The notes under the pieces are model-generated. The model did no database searches, was not told where the DNA came from, and was given only the letters and a program-made list of their open reading frames with translations. A program made the position numbers and the translations under genes. This document shows positions 57,956-64,000 of a stretch of 64,000 bases of DNA, in pieces; the first letter of the stretch is position 1, and each line of letters opens with the position of its first letter. Source of the DNA: Pedobacter mendelii (GTDB taxonomy: Bacteria > Bacteroidota > Bacteroidia > Sphingobacteriales > Sphingobacteriaceae); the NCBI RefSeq assembly GCF_014635725.1, contig NZ_BMDJ01000002.1, forward strand, positions 581,472 to 645,471. Reading direction: 5' to 3'.

Positions 57956-58804
57956 ATGAGACTATTCAAAATAGACAAAAATACTTTGACGCAAGACCTT
58001 ATTGGATTTTTAGGGATTGCAAGTGGTTTCTTTCAATTATTTCAAGTCGTAGTTAAAGACGAAAAGATAAACGAGTTTGTGCTGATATTTTGTATCATTT
58101 GTTTTTTAGCTTATTTTATAATTACTAAACGACAAAAGAAAACACCATTAAGAAACCTTGACGATTACTTTTTAATTCCGCATTTCAACTACGATGTAGG
58201 TCAAGTGCAAGTCGAAAGTGAGCTAGAACAAATCGTTGCTCTTGCAAGAGCAAATTATAGTTGCCCAATTAACGAAATGGATTTTAAAAAACCTATTTGG
58301 CAAAAAAATCCGTTCACATTTTTTATAGTTAAAGACGATGCTGGCGATGTCAGAGCAAACATAAATTTATTGCCTTTAACAGAAGATGCGTATAATAGGC
58401 TTAAGGCAGGAAGCATTTTAGAAAGCGAACTGACAGCTAATGATGTTTTGGGCAATACTGACGAAGAAAAAAATAAATGTAGGTATATCTATGTTGAAGG
58501 ACTACTTTCTAAATCCGAAGACGGAAGCATATCAGATAAAAATGCCTTAATATTAATTGGATGGAATTTTGAAAAAATTGTCTCAAATCTAGCATCAAAT
58601 TTAATCGATACAGTTTATTGCGGGATTGGAGGTTCAATTGAAGGAGAAAATTTAATGAAAAGATTAGGATTCCATATTGCTGTTCCTGCTGAAAAACGAA
58701 AAGACAAATTAGACTTTTTTGTAGTTGATTTTAATAAATTAAAGCAAAACCTTGACAACAAAACACTAGTTGGCACAATCAAAAAAATCATTTCCAAGAC
58801 CTAA
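57956..58804 (+). CDS. Membrane-anchored GNAT-like hypothetical protein
   Basis: 282 residues, cassette 2. Two N-terminal hydrophobic segments (FLGIASGFFQLFQVVV and VLIFCIICFLAYFII) followed by a cytoplasmic domain with YIYVEGLLSKSEDGSISDKNALILIGWNFEKIVSNL and MKRLGFHIAVPAEKRKDKLDFFVVDF, which has the order of a GNAT acetyltransferase core but lacks a clear Q/RxxGxG/A. The ATG is 17 bp from the cassette border. Uses GAC and AAA codons freely, unlike the host-like flanks. Function unknown. Confidence 0.75.
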   Translation: MRLFKIDKNTLTQDLIGFLGIASGFFQLFQVVVKDEKINEFVLIFCIICFLAYFIITKRQKKTPLRNLDDYFLIPHFNYDVGQVQVESELEQIVALARANYSCPINEMDFKKPIWQKNPFTFFIVKDDAGDVRANINLLPLTEDAYNRLKAGSILESELTANDVLGNTDEEKNKCRYIYVEGLLSKSEDGSISDKNALILIGWNFEKIVSNLASNLIDTVYCGIGGSIEGENLMKRLGFHIAVPAEKRKDKLDFFVVDFNKLKQNLDNKTLVGTIKKIISKT

Positions 58805-58811
58805 AAACGGC

Positions 58812-58943
58812 TGCTAACATTGTGTTTATAAAATTGTGGCTGGACGTTAAGCATTCAACTTTAAATCATTATTTTGCTTTTGTGGTTAATTGAAACTGAC
58901 GTTTTTCAAATGCCACAACTTCATAAACACTTAACCGTTATGG
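58812..58943 (+). repeat. attC-like site 2
   Basis: Left end GCTGCTAAC; inner arms GTGTTTATAAAATTGTGGC and GCCACAACTTCATAAACAC are complementary in all but two positions; right end CCGTTATGG. This is the best-conserved palindrome of the array. Confidence 0.75.
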
Positions 58944-58968
58944 CTCATTTTAAAAGACGACACGACCA

Positions 58969-59661
58969 ATGCAAATTGACGAAGAATTAAGACATAGAAT
59001 TGGACTTGCACTAAATGAAGCGACCTTACTTGGAGTTGAGTTTGACAAGGAGAAAAATTTGGTTGCTTGCTCATTTGCGTTGGTTACTATGGACAAGGAC
59101 GGAAATGTTCCCGAAGACAATCGACTTTTATTCATTTTCAAGCAAGTTGGACGATTTGTTGCTTCTTTACGCAATGGACATTGGGACGACAAAAACGCTG
59201 AAGTTGAAAAATTTGAACCAGAAAATATTTTAGAGATTATCCACAGCTTTAAAGGACTTTCGATTTATGGTTGGGACTTTATTAATTGTGGTGACAAAGA
59301 TTTTGATACTTGGAAAGACCGCTTAAGTTTTGACTACTTAACAGGCGACAATATTGGACTAACAAACACTATTAACCTTTTTCAGGAAGGAGGAAACAGA
59401 CATATTGACCTAAGAATTTGGTTTGACGACTTTGAAGTTTTGACACCAAAGTATGAGCCAGTTGACTTGGAAGAGTTCTTAGAAAATGGTAAACGTGGTT
59501 GGAACGCAGTTTACGAAAATAACGACAAAATGGGCAATTTTGGAATTATTCCGGCAACAGCAGATAACGAACAAAAATTAAAGACTGCAATAAGTAATTT
59601 GACAGGAGAGCAACAACCAAAAAGTTGGTGGACAAAACTAAAAGACAAGTTTAAAAACTGA
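58969..59661 (+). CDS. Hypothetical cassette protein
   Basis: 230 residues, cassette 3. Soluble, acidic; segments LLFIFKQVGRFVASLRNGHWDDKNAEVEKF and SFKGLSIYGWDFINCGDKDFDTWKDRLSFD are the most structured. No catalytic motif recognised. The ATG is 31 bp from the border (58938), and the preceding cassette end matches the other end over 10 bp. High use of GAC relative to the neighbouring chromosome suggests foreign origin. Confidence 0.75.
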   Translation: MQIDEELRHRIGLALNEATLLGVEFDKEKNLVACSFALVTMDKDGNVPEDNRLLFIFKQVGRFVASLRNGHWDDKNAEVEKFEPENILEIIHSFKGLSIYGWDFINCGDKDFDTWKDRLSFDYLTGDNIGLTNTINLFQEGGNRHIDLRIWFDDFEVLTPKYEPVDLEEFLENGKRGWNAVYENNDKMGNFGIIPATADNEQKLKTAISNLTGEQQPKSWWTKLKDKFKN

Positions 59662-59677
59662 CGATGGAAAGAAAAAC

Positions 59678-59810
59678 GAGCCATAACAGGCTTTTGGCAT
59701 AAGTGGCGGTTCAGTGCTCCACAGACACATTTGTAGTTAATCAAAGTTTGGTTCTCCGCATCAAGATTTGTGGTGAAAATCGCCACCTTCGCCAAGTGCA
59801 AACAATCAAA
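59678..59810 (+). repeat. attC-like site 3, right end degenerate
   Basis: Left end GAGCCATAAC is a perfect 10-bp inverse of the cassette start at 58937. Arms TTTGGCATAAGTGGCG and CGCCACCTTCGCCAAG pair with a few mismatches. The expected GTTRRRY on the right is absent; the DNA reads GCAAACAATCAAACG instead. Confidence 0.6.
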
Positions 59811-59824
59811 CGAATAATGAATAC

Positions 59825-60319
59825 TTGGTAAAGATAAAAAGTAGTGACTTTGAAAAAGCAGACAAGGTATTGACAGCAATATCTGCTAAAGACGTAAGTG
59901 CAGTCGACCAAAACCACTACCTATTTAATTTTACTGATGAAGAATTAAGAGATATATTGTTGAAAAGCGACGAATGGAGCAAGTATGATTATCTTTTGGC
60001 GCAAAAAATACTTCAAGACAGAGGACACAAAATAGATACCGAAACTATCAACGCCTTGAAAGAGAAAAGAATTGAAGAGTTAGCTAAACCTGAAAAAAAT
60101 CAAAAACTTTCAATAGTAGCTGGTTACGTATTCGCAATCTTTGGTGGACTTATAGCAATATTCATTGGTTGGCATCTCTTTTCACATAAAAAAACACTGC
60201 CCAATGGGGAACAAGTCTATAGCTATTCCGAACAAGACAGAAAACAAGGGAGAATAATTTTAATTCTGGGTACTTTATCAGCTATCATTTGGACAGCTTT
60301 TAGGTTTATTAAAAGTTAA
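59825..60319 (+). CDS. Hypothetical two-helix membrane protein
   Basis: 164 residues, cassette 4, beginning at TTG 59825. N-terminal part FEKADKVLTAISAKDVSAVDQNHYLFNFTDEELRDIL is soluble; C-terminal helices YVFAIFGGLIAIFIGWHLF and IILILGTLSAIIWTAFRFI span the membrane. An ATG at 59817 (ATG AAT ACT TGG TAA) is one base short of joining this frame (an extra T would give MNTLVKIKSS), so the start may have been damaged. Function unknown. Confidence 0.65.
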   Translation: MVKIKSSDFEKADKVLTAISAKDVSAVDQNHYLFNFTDEELRDILLKSDEWSKYDYLLAQKILQDRGHKIDTETINALKEKRIEELAKPEKNQKLSIVAGYVFAIFGGLIAIFIGWHLFSHKKTLPNGEQVYSYSEQDRKQGRIILILGTLSAIIWTAFRFIKS

Positions 60320-60324
60320 ATTTG

Positions 60325-60416
60325 GCTACTTATAGCGCTTTTCGCTAAATTTAGTGCCGAACGATAGGGTTTCTAAAAGCAACTCCGCAAATTCTTAAAC
60401 CTGCAAAACGTTAGCA
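60325..60416 (+). repeat. attC-like site 4, left end degenerate
   Basis: The right end CTGCAAAACGTTAGCA is nearly identical to site 5. The left end is altered (AGTTAAATTTGGC) and the arms pair poorly, so it is a decayed or very diverged site. Confidence 0.5.
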
Positions 60417-60446
60417 GCAAACTTTGAAAAACCAAACGCTAAATAA

Positions 60447-61019
60447 ATGTTACAAAAAGACTTTGAAATATTTAAGGAAAAATACCAAGAAACTTCTTTT
60501 ACTAAATCATCTAATAATTTGGTTTTAGAACTTTATTCGTTCATTTTGAAAAATGAAAATGTTGATAGCGATTTTTGGACTGAAGGGAATGGGTTCGAAG
60601 ATATTCATCGCATCTTATTTGATTTTGACGAAAGTGATTGGACGGATTTGAAAAATGACGTTAAAAATTGGACTTCCTTTCAAGTAGAATTATTTACCAA
60701 TGGATTATTGTGTCCTGATTATTACAAAGCTGATTTTAGCGAAAATGAAATTTATAATTTAGAAAATCGCTTTGCTGTACTTCCTATTCTTTTGGAAATT
60801 GGAGAAACTGAAGGAGAAATCAGTAATAATATTGAAGATTTTATAAAAAGCTATTTTCCTTTAATGAATGCTAAAAGCACAAAGATTGAATATAGTTTAA
60901 AAGAATTAAAAAAATGGAATGACAATGAAAAAGGTTGGCGAAATCGGGAAACAGGACAAATAGTTAGAAGTCCATTTACAGAAACTATTGAAAACGCATA
61001 TAAAAAAGTCTGCAGCTAA
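60447..61019 (+). CDS. Hypothetical acidic cassette protein
   Basis: 190 residues, cassette 5; about 36 bp from its border. Rich in Glu, Asp and Trp (DESDWTDLKNDVKNWTSFQVELF), with NEKGWRNRETGQIVRSPFTETIENAYKKVCS at the end. The stop TAA is inside the attC left end (AGC TAA C), showing how tightly the gene fits its cassette. Its composition resembles immunity-type proteins, but no family is recognised. Confidence 0.75.
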   Translation: MLQKDFEIFKEKYQETSFTKSSNNLVLELYSFILKNENVDSDFWTEGNGFEDIHRILFDFDESDWTDLKNDVKNWTSFQVELFTNGLLCPDYYKADFSENEIYNLENRFAVLPILLEIGETEGEISNNIEDFIKSYFPLMNAKSTKIEYSLKELKKWNDNEKGWRNRETGQIVRSPFTETIENAYKKVCS

Positions 61020-61146
61020 CATCGGTTTGGCAATAGTGGGGATTTAGTGCTAAATTCAAGTTCAGTTTTTCAATTGAAATTTTGTGCAAAATAGAAAATA
61101 TGTGCTTCGAATTCCGCCACTTCGCCAAGCTGCAAAACGTTAGCAG
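61012..61146 (+). repeat. attC-like site 5
   Basis: Left end GCAGCTAAC, arms TTTGGCAATAGTGGGGATT and AATTCCGCCACTTCGCCAAG, right end CAAAACGTTAGCAG. The right-end sequence is shared with site 4. The next DNA on the right shows two copies of GGCGCATACC (61157, 61171) and no further attC. Confidence 0.65.
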
Positions 61147-61197
61147 TAATACTGGGCGCATACCTAGCAGGCGCATACCGTTCAAATTTCATACACA

Positions 61198-61233
61198 AAC
61201 TGCCGGCATTTTTACAACCCCGACAGTTTTTTG
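61198..61233. terminator. Terminator between cassette array and symE
   Basis: ACTGCCGG..CCCCGACAGTTTTTTG; the T6 run serves the forward direction, and on the reverse strand the same hairpin lies directly after the symE stop. Confidence 0.6.
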
Positions 61234-61240
61234 AAAGTGG

Positions 61241-61528
61241 CTATTCCTTTTCAAGGTCAATAATCAACTTGCCTTTCTTTTCGTGAATAATTACATGGTC
61301 TTCAACTTCAAACCCGAGTTTGCGAATCCACTCGCCCTGCAATAAGATGACAGGAATTTGGTTTCCATTCACATATTTGTAGTAGACTTTTAGACAACGA
61401 ACTCCATCAGGCATTTTCGCTTTTGGCACATAGCAAGCACCGCAACTACAGTGGCTATCTGCTTTTTTGATTTGGGTTGGGTCGTACTTCGGAATGGAAG
61501 TAGGTTTCTGATTTTTCTGTTGATGCAT
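61241..61528 (-). CDS. SymE-family toxin (type I/SOS-type)
   Basis: 95 residues. The C-terminal 45 residues carry the SymE pattern QIPVILLQGEWIRKLGFEVEDHVIIHEKKGKLIIDLE; the N-terminal part has CSCGACYVPKAKMPDGVRCLKVYY, a Cys cluster not typical of E. coli SymE. SymE is an AbrB-fold nucleic-acid-active toxin that in E. coli is repressed by antisense SymR. Here the gene lies on the opposite strand from the cassettes, and the leader contains a complex RNA switch. A Shine-Dalgarno is not visible before ATG 61528. Confidence 0.85.
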   Translation of the reverse strand: MHQQKNQKPTSIPKYDPTQIKKADSHCSCGACYVPKAKMPDGVRCLKVYYKYVNGNQIPVILLQGEWIRKLGFEVEDHVIIHEKKGKLIIDLEKE

Positions 61529-61549
61529 TTTAGAAAAAATTAAAAAGTT

Positions 61550-61674
61550 AAAAAATAGCCCAAGGTCACCGCATCAACAGTCGGAAAACCGAATATCAGC
61601 TGGACTTACACCAGATTGCCTGGGCTTTATTATAAATGAAATATTTCGTTGGATTGCTCCAACTGTCGATGCAT
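61550..61674 (-). ncRNA. Structured leader / candidate riboregulator of symE
   Basis: On the reverse strand: segment A (61672-61659, GCATCGACAGTTGG), a compact fold closed by AGCCCAGG/CCTTGGGCU (61626-61557) containing hairpins CTGG..CCAG and TCGG..CCGA, and segment B (61584-61571, CCGACTGTTGATGC) next to the closing stem, then a T-run (61556-61551). B can pair with A over 14 bp (two G-U) or with the symE start region C (61526-61517, GCATCAACAG) over 10 perfect bp. A lies in a small ORF (61674-61630) MHRQLEQSNEIFHL. The folded core partly resembles the central part of cobalamin riboswitches (GGTGTAAGTCC), without enough match to call it. Confidence 0.5.
61630..61674 (-). CDS. Possible 14-residue leader peptide
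   Basis: ATG 61674 reads MHRQLEQSNEIFHL and stops at TAA 61630. Its first five codons form segment A of the symE leader switch and resemble the symE start (MHQQ). Translation is unproven; it is listed because its position over segment A would explain a ribosome-controlled switch. Confidence 0.3.
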   Translation of the reverse strand: MHRQLEQSNEIFHL

Positions 61675-62008
61675 TATAAAGATGAGGTTTTTATTTTAAT
61701 TAGTCGGAGATAAACGGATAAAATCATTTAAAAAACTTCTTTGTCTACATTTTAGGAATTCTAGTAAATGTTAGTTAAATTTATTAACTCTCAAAATTAA
61801 ATTAACGAAGAAATGCCCTTTCAGCTAACTCACAACAAATTTGAATATATACGCTCATCACTTCTCAATGTAAAGCTAAAATTTCAATCACAATTATAAT
61901 TGAAAATTAAAGCTTTAATGCAATAAATGCTCTGCAATGCAATTAGATATTAGGTTTATTAATTAGCAATACCTACTTCTAGGCACTAAACAAATAATAA
62001 ACCAAATT

Positions 62009-62746
62009 ATGAATAAAGAAATAAATTCACTTAGTGAACTCATCACAATTTTAAAAGAGGATATTGGAACATATAGTGAAGATGTTTGGTTTAGAGGTCA
62101 GGATTGTTTTGATTGGCAACTAACACCTGGTCTTTTTCGGTATACAACTGAAGTCTCAGAAACATCTTTACTAACTAGATTTAAACAATCAGCATCATTA
62201 TTAATAGACACATCGCCAAAAGATGACTTTGACTGGCTTTTTTTAATGCAACATTATGGAGTTCCAACCAGATTATTAGATTGGTCTGAAAGTCCGCTAA
62301 CGTCACTTTATTTTGCAATTTCCGATGAGGAACATGATGATAAAGACAGTGCTTTGTGGATGCTGAAACCAATTGAATTAAATAAATTGGCAAATATAAA
62401 AACAACTGAAAAAAATTACATTCCCTCCTTTGATGACGAGTATCTTACTAATTATAACATACAAAACGTAAATTCTAACAAAAAATTAGAAATGTCGCCT
62501 GTTGCAACAATAGCGACAAGAAATAATTCAAGAATACAGGCTCAATTAGGTGTATTTACAATCCACCACTTAGATAAAAAACCACTTGATGAATTTTGTT
62601 CTAACAAAGAAATTATTAAATACTTAATCCCAAAAGTGTCCAAATCTTTGTTAAGAAAAGAGTTAGATTTACTTAGTGTAAATAAATTTTCATTATTCCC
62701 AGAATTATCAAGTATTGGCGAAATCCTTAAAAAGAAATTATCATGA
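62009..62746 (+). CDS. FRG domain-containing protein
   Basis: 245 residues. The FRG domain is obvious: VWFRGQ (residues 26-31) with surrounding DCFDWQLTPGLFR, then QHYGVPTRLLDWSESPLTSLYFAIS (81-105). FRG proteins are found in stress and anti-phage modules, and their F-R-G core is thought to relate to ADP-ribosyl or nucleotide chemistry, still unproven. No signal peptide. The downstream DUF262 gene overlaps it by 4 bp (ATGA), so they are translated as a pair. Confidence 0.85.
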   Translation: MNKEINSLSELITILKEDIGTYSEDVWFRGQDCFDWQLTPGLFRYTTEVSETSLLTRFKQSASLLIDTSPKDDFDWLFLMQHYGVPTRLLDWSESPLTSLYFAISDEEHDDKDSALWMLKPIELNKLANIKTTEKNYIPSFDDEYLTNYNIQNVNSNKKLEMSPVATIATRNNSRIQAQLGVFTIHHLDKKPLDEFCSNKEIIKYLIPKVSKSLLRKELDLLSVNKFSLFPELSSIGEILKKKLS

Positions 62747-63798
62747 GTTATATAGAAACGTTCCCACTTCAACATAGTACTATTTTGAGAATTTATTCAG
62801 AAAGAGATGAAATAGAAACTTCCCCTGAATATCAAAGAAATGGTGGTATCTGGACACCAGAAAAAAAACAACTCTTAATTGATTCTATCATTAATAATTA
62901 TGATATTCCAAAAATTTATTTTCATCAATTTTCGAGAGAAGAAAGGGCTAAAATTGGCAGAACCTATTCTATTATTGATGGAAAGCAAAGATTAGAAGCA
63001 ATTTGGTCTTTCATTAATAATGATTTTAAGCTCTCTGGAGATTTTGATTATCAAGACGATGAATCTATAAAAATTGCTGGAATGAGTTACAATGATATTG
63101 CACAAGAATATCCAAAACTTAAAATAAAATTTGATTCATTTGTTTTACCAATAATTTGTGTCCTTACTGATGATTTTGATTTAATCGAAGACATGTTCTC
63201 CAGATTAAATGAAGCAGCACCACTGAATTCAGCAGAAAAAAGAAATGCTTTTGGAGGAGATATGGTTAGAGTAATACGCGAAATTTCTAACTTGAAATTG
63301 TTTACTCAAAAAGTAAAATTTCAAAATAATAGGTACCAACATTTCGAAATAGCAGCAAGATATTTATTAGTTGAAGCTTCTCACCATGAAAATGGAAAAT
63401 TGATAGATACGAAGAAAGTTTATCTAGATTCGATGTCTAAAAGATACAAAACTGGGCATACAGCTCTAGTAAACAGCTTTAGAGATACTGTAAAAAATGT
63501 TGTTGATTCAATGTCACAAACTTTTATAAATCAAGACCACCTCTTAAGAACTCAAGGGATAATGGTCGTTTATTATTTATTGTTTAAAAAAGCATTGGAA
63601 AAAAATGTGACGATAAGTAGAATAGATCTGCAAAATTTTGATGATTTAGTCAGGAATAATAGATTGACTGCAGAAAAAAATTATGAAGGTGCTGATTTTG
63701 ATCTTTTGGAATTTGATAGGTTGTCCCAATATGGCACAAATGATGTATCAACTATTAAAGAGAAATTGAGAATACTATCAGAGTATTTAAACTTGTAG
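62743..63798 (+). CDS. DUF262 (ParB/GmrS-like NTPase fold) protein
   Basis: 351 residues. N-terminal DUF262 motifs: PEYQRNGGIWTPEKKQLLIDSIINNYDIPKIYFH (29-62) and YSIIDGKQRLEAIWSF (75-90), with the DGxQR core seen in GmrSD and related proteins, then a helical domain (MFSRLNEAAPLNSAEKRNA). It lacks the DUF1524 HNH domain of GmrSD, so cutting activity would depend on a partner. Translation overlaps with the FRG gene by 4 bp, implying one complex. I predict a two-component defence or abortive-infection module. Confidence 0.85.
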   Translation: MSYIETFPLQHSTILRIYSERDEIETSPEYQRNGGIWTPEKKQLLIDSIINNYDIPKIYFHQFSREERAKIGRTYSIIDGKQRLEAIWSFINNDFKLSGDFDYQDDESIKIAGMSYNDIAQEYPKLKIKFDSFVLPIICVLTDDFDLIEDMFSRLNEAAPLNSAEKRNAFGGDMVRVIREISNLKLFTQKVKFQNNRYQHFEIAARYLLVEASHHENGKLIDTKKVYLDSMSKRYKTGHTALVNSFRDTVKNVVDSMSQTFINQDHLLRTQGIMVVYYLLFKKALEKNVTISRIDLQNFDDLVRNNRLTAEKNYEGADFDLLEFDRLSQYGTNDVSTIKEKLRILSEYLNL

Positions 63799-63876
63799 TG
63801 AATTATTATTAATACTAGGACTTGAAGAAACTTTTGCGAAATCAACTTTTAAAGTATGTCATTTAAATGAATAATG

Positions 63877-63946
63877 TAATCGGGAAATAACACTGCACAA
63901 GAATTGGCAATTAAGAGTGCACAGAAAACGGCAACAAGAGTGCACA
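63877..63946 (-). repeat. Three 23-bp tandem repeats, insertion-sequence-terminus-like
   Basis: Reverse-strand units TGTGCACTCTTGTTGCCGTT (63946 down), TGTGCACTCTTAATTGCCAA (63923 down) and TGTGCAGTGTTATTTCCCGA (63899 down), each 23 bp with one extra base between the second and third. Start TGT and the repeated arrangement recall the multiple terminal repeats of IS21-like elements. The interior would lie to the left (lower coordinates), where no transposase is present; the window ends before the right side can be seen. Confidence 0.45.
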
Positions 63947-64000
63947 GCTTTACAAAGCTAATCTTCTGGTTCTAACTTGCAAATATTGTTTTCCTATTTT

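Larger units (their letters stand above)
56848..61146 (+). mobile_element. Integron-like cassette array of five single-gene cassettes
   Basis: Five forward genes separated by palindromic sites whose outer ends are GTTRRRY-like on the right and RYYYAAC-like on the left. Cassette starts and ends are complementary: 56847 GTTATAGCTA with 57807 TAGCTATAAC; 57938 GTTAGAAGCC with 58809 GGCTGCTAAC; 58937 GTTATGGCTC with 59678 GAGCCATAAC; 60410 GTTAGCAGC with 61012 GCAGCTAAC. That is exactly the rule for cassettes that circularise by recombining their own attC. The three ends with the widest match are 10 bp. The integrase in front is a pseudogene of a non-IntI type, so this is a cluster of attC sites without an obvious IntI. 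Confidence 0.75.
61529..62008. other. Intergenic region between symE and the FRG gene
   Basis: 480 bp containing the symE leader element (to 61674). The remaining 330 bp is AT-rich with no attC right end and no credible gene; it probably holds the FRG operon promoter. Confidence 0.5.

Noticed and set aside
61147..61182. Two GGCGCATACC copies as a possible CRISPR or iteron
   Set aside because: Only two copies with a four-base gap; too few for an array.

Overview
The window looks like a chromosomal segment of a Bacteroidota bacterium, most likely Sphingobacteriaceae (Pedobacter-like). I base this on the AT-rich DNA, the lack of Shine-Dalgarno sequences in front of most genes, promoters of the Bacteroidota -33/-7 type (TTTG, 19 bp, TAnnTTTG), two SusC/SusD pairs (one with a FecR/ECF sigma pair), LytTR/LytS signalling and a monomeric isocitrate dehydrogenase. 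No database search was possible; all names come from motifs and family knowledge.

Layout. 1-13.2 kb is ordinary chromosome: an acidic protein cut by the window edge, thymidine kinase, an epimerase-like protein, a SNF2 helicase, hydrolases, a LytTR two-component pair, a DUF47 protein and an S41 protease. 13.3-23.3 kb is a patch bounded by two nearly identical tRNA-Phe genes with their promoters; between them lie SusC, SusD, a Tat-exported metallophosphoesterase, a phosphodiesterase/alkaline-phosphatase-like enzyme and a TetR regulator, which together look like a phosphoester-scavenging locus. 23.4-32.3 kb holds an Fe-S reductase pair, an AsmA-like protein, mtgA, an SDR and the rpsF-rpsR-rplI operon. 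32.5-39.6 kb is a sigma/FecR/SusC/SusD nutrient-uptake unit. 39.7-54.3 kb has an AraC regulator, dnaX with an A10 slippage tract, isocitrate dehydrogenase, ankyrin-repeat genes joined by a T7 slippery site, a sorbosone-dehydrogenase-like lipoprotein and a TonB receptor.

The right end (55.3-64 kb) is accessory DNA. A small zinc-finger gene overlaps a decayed tyrosine recombinase with three in-frame stops and a 3' frameshift. It is followed by five same-orientation single-gene units separated by long imperfect palindromes whose ends match integron attC rules (GTTRRRY/RYYYAAC, with each unit's first bases complementary to its own last bases). I read this as an integron-like cassette array without a functional IntI. 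Next comes a reverse-strand SymE-type toxin gene whose leader RNA carries three mutually complementary segments able to hide or free the start codon. Then comes an overlapping FRG-domain/DUF262 gene pair, a plausible defence or abortive-infection module, and finally a triplet of 23-bp repeats resembling an insertion-sequence terminus.

Most interesting: the cassette array, the SymE leader switch, the two homopolymer slippage sites (dnaX and ankyrin) and the tRNA-Phe-bracketed phosphoester locus.
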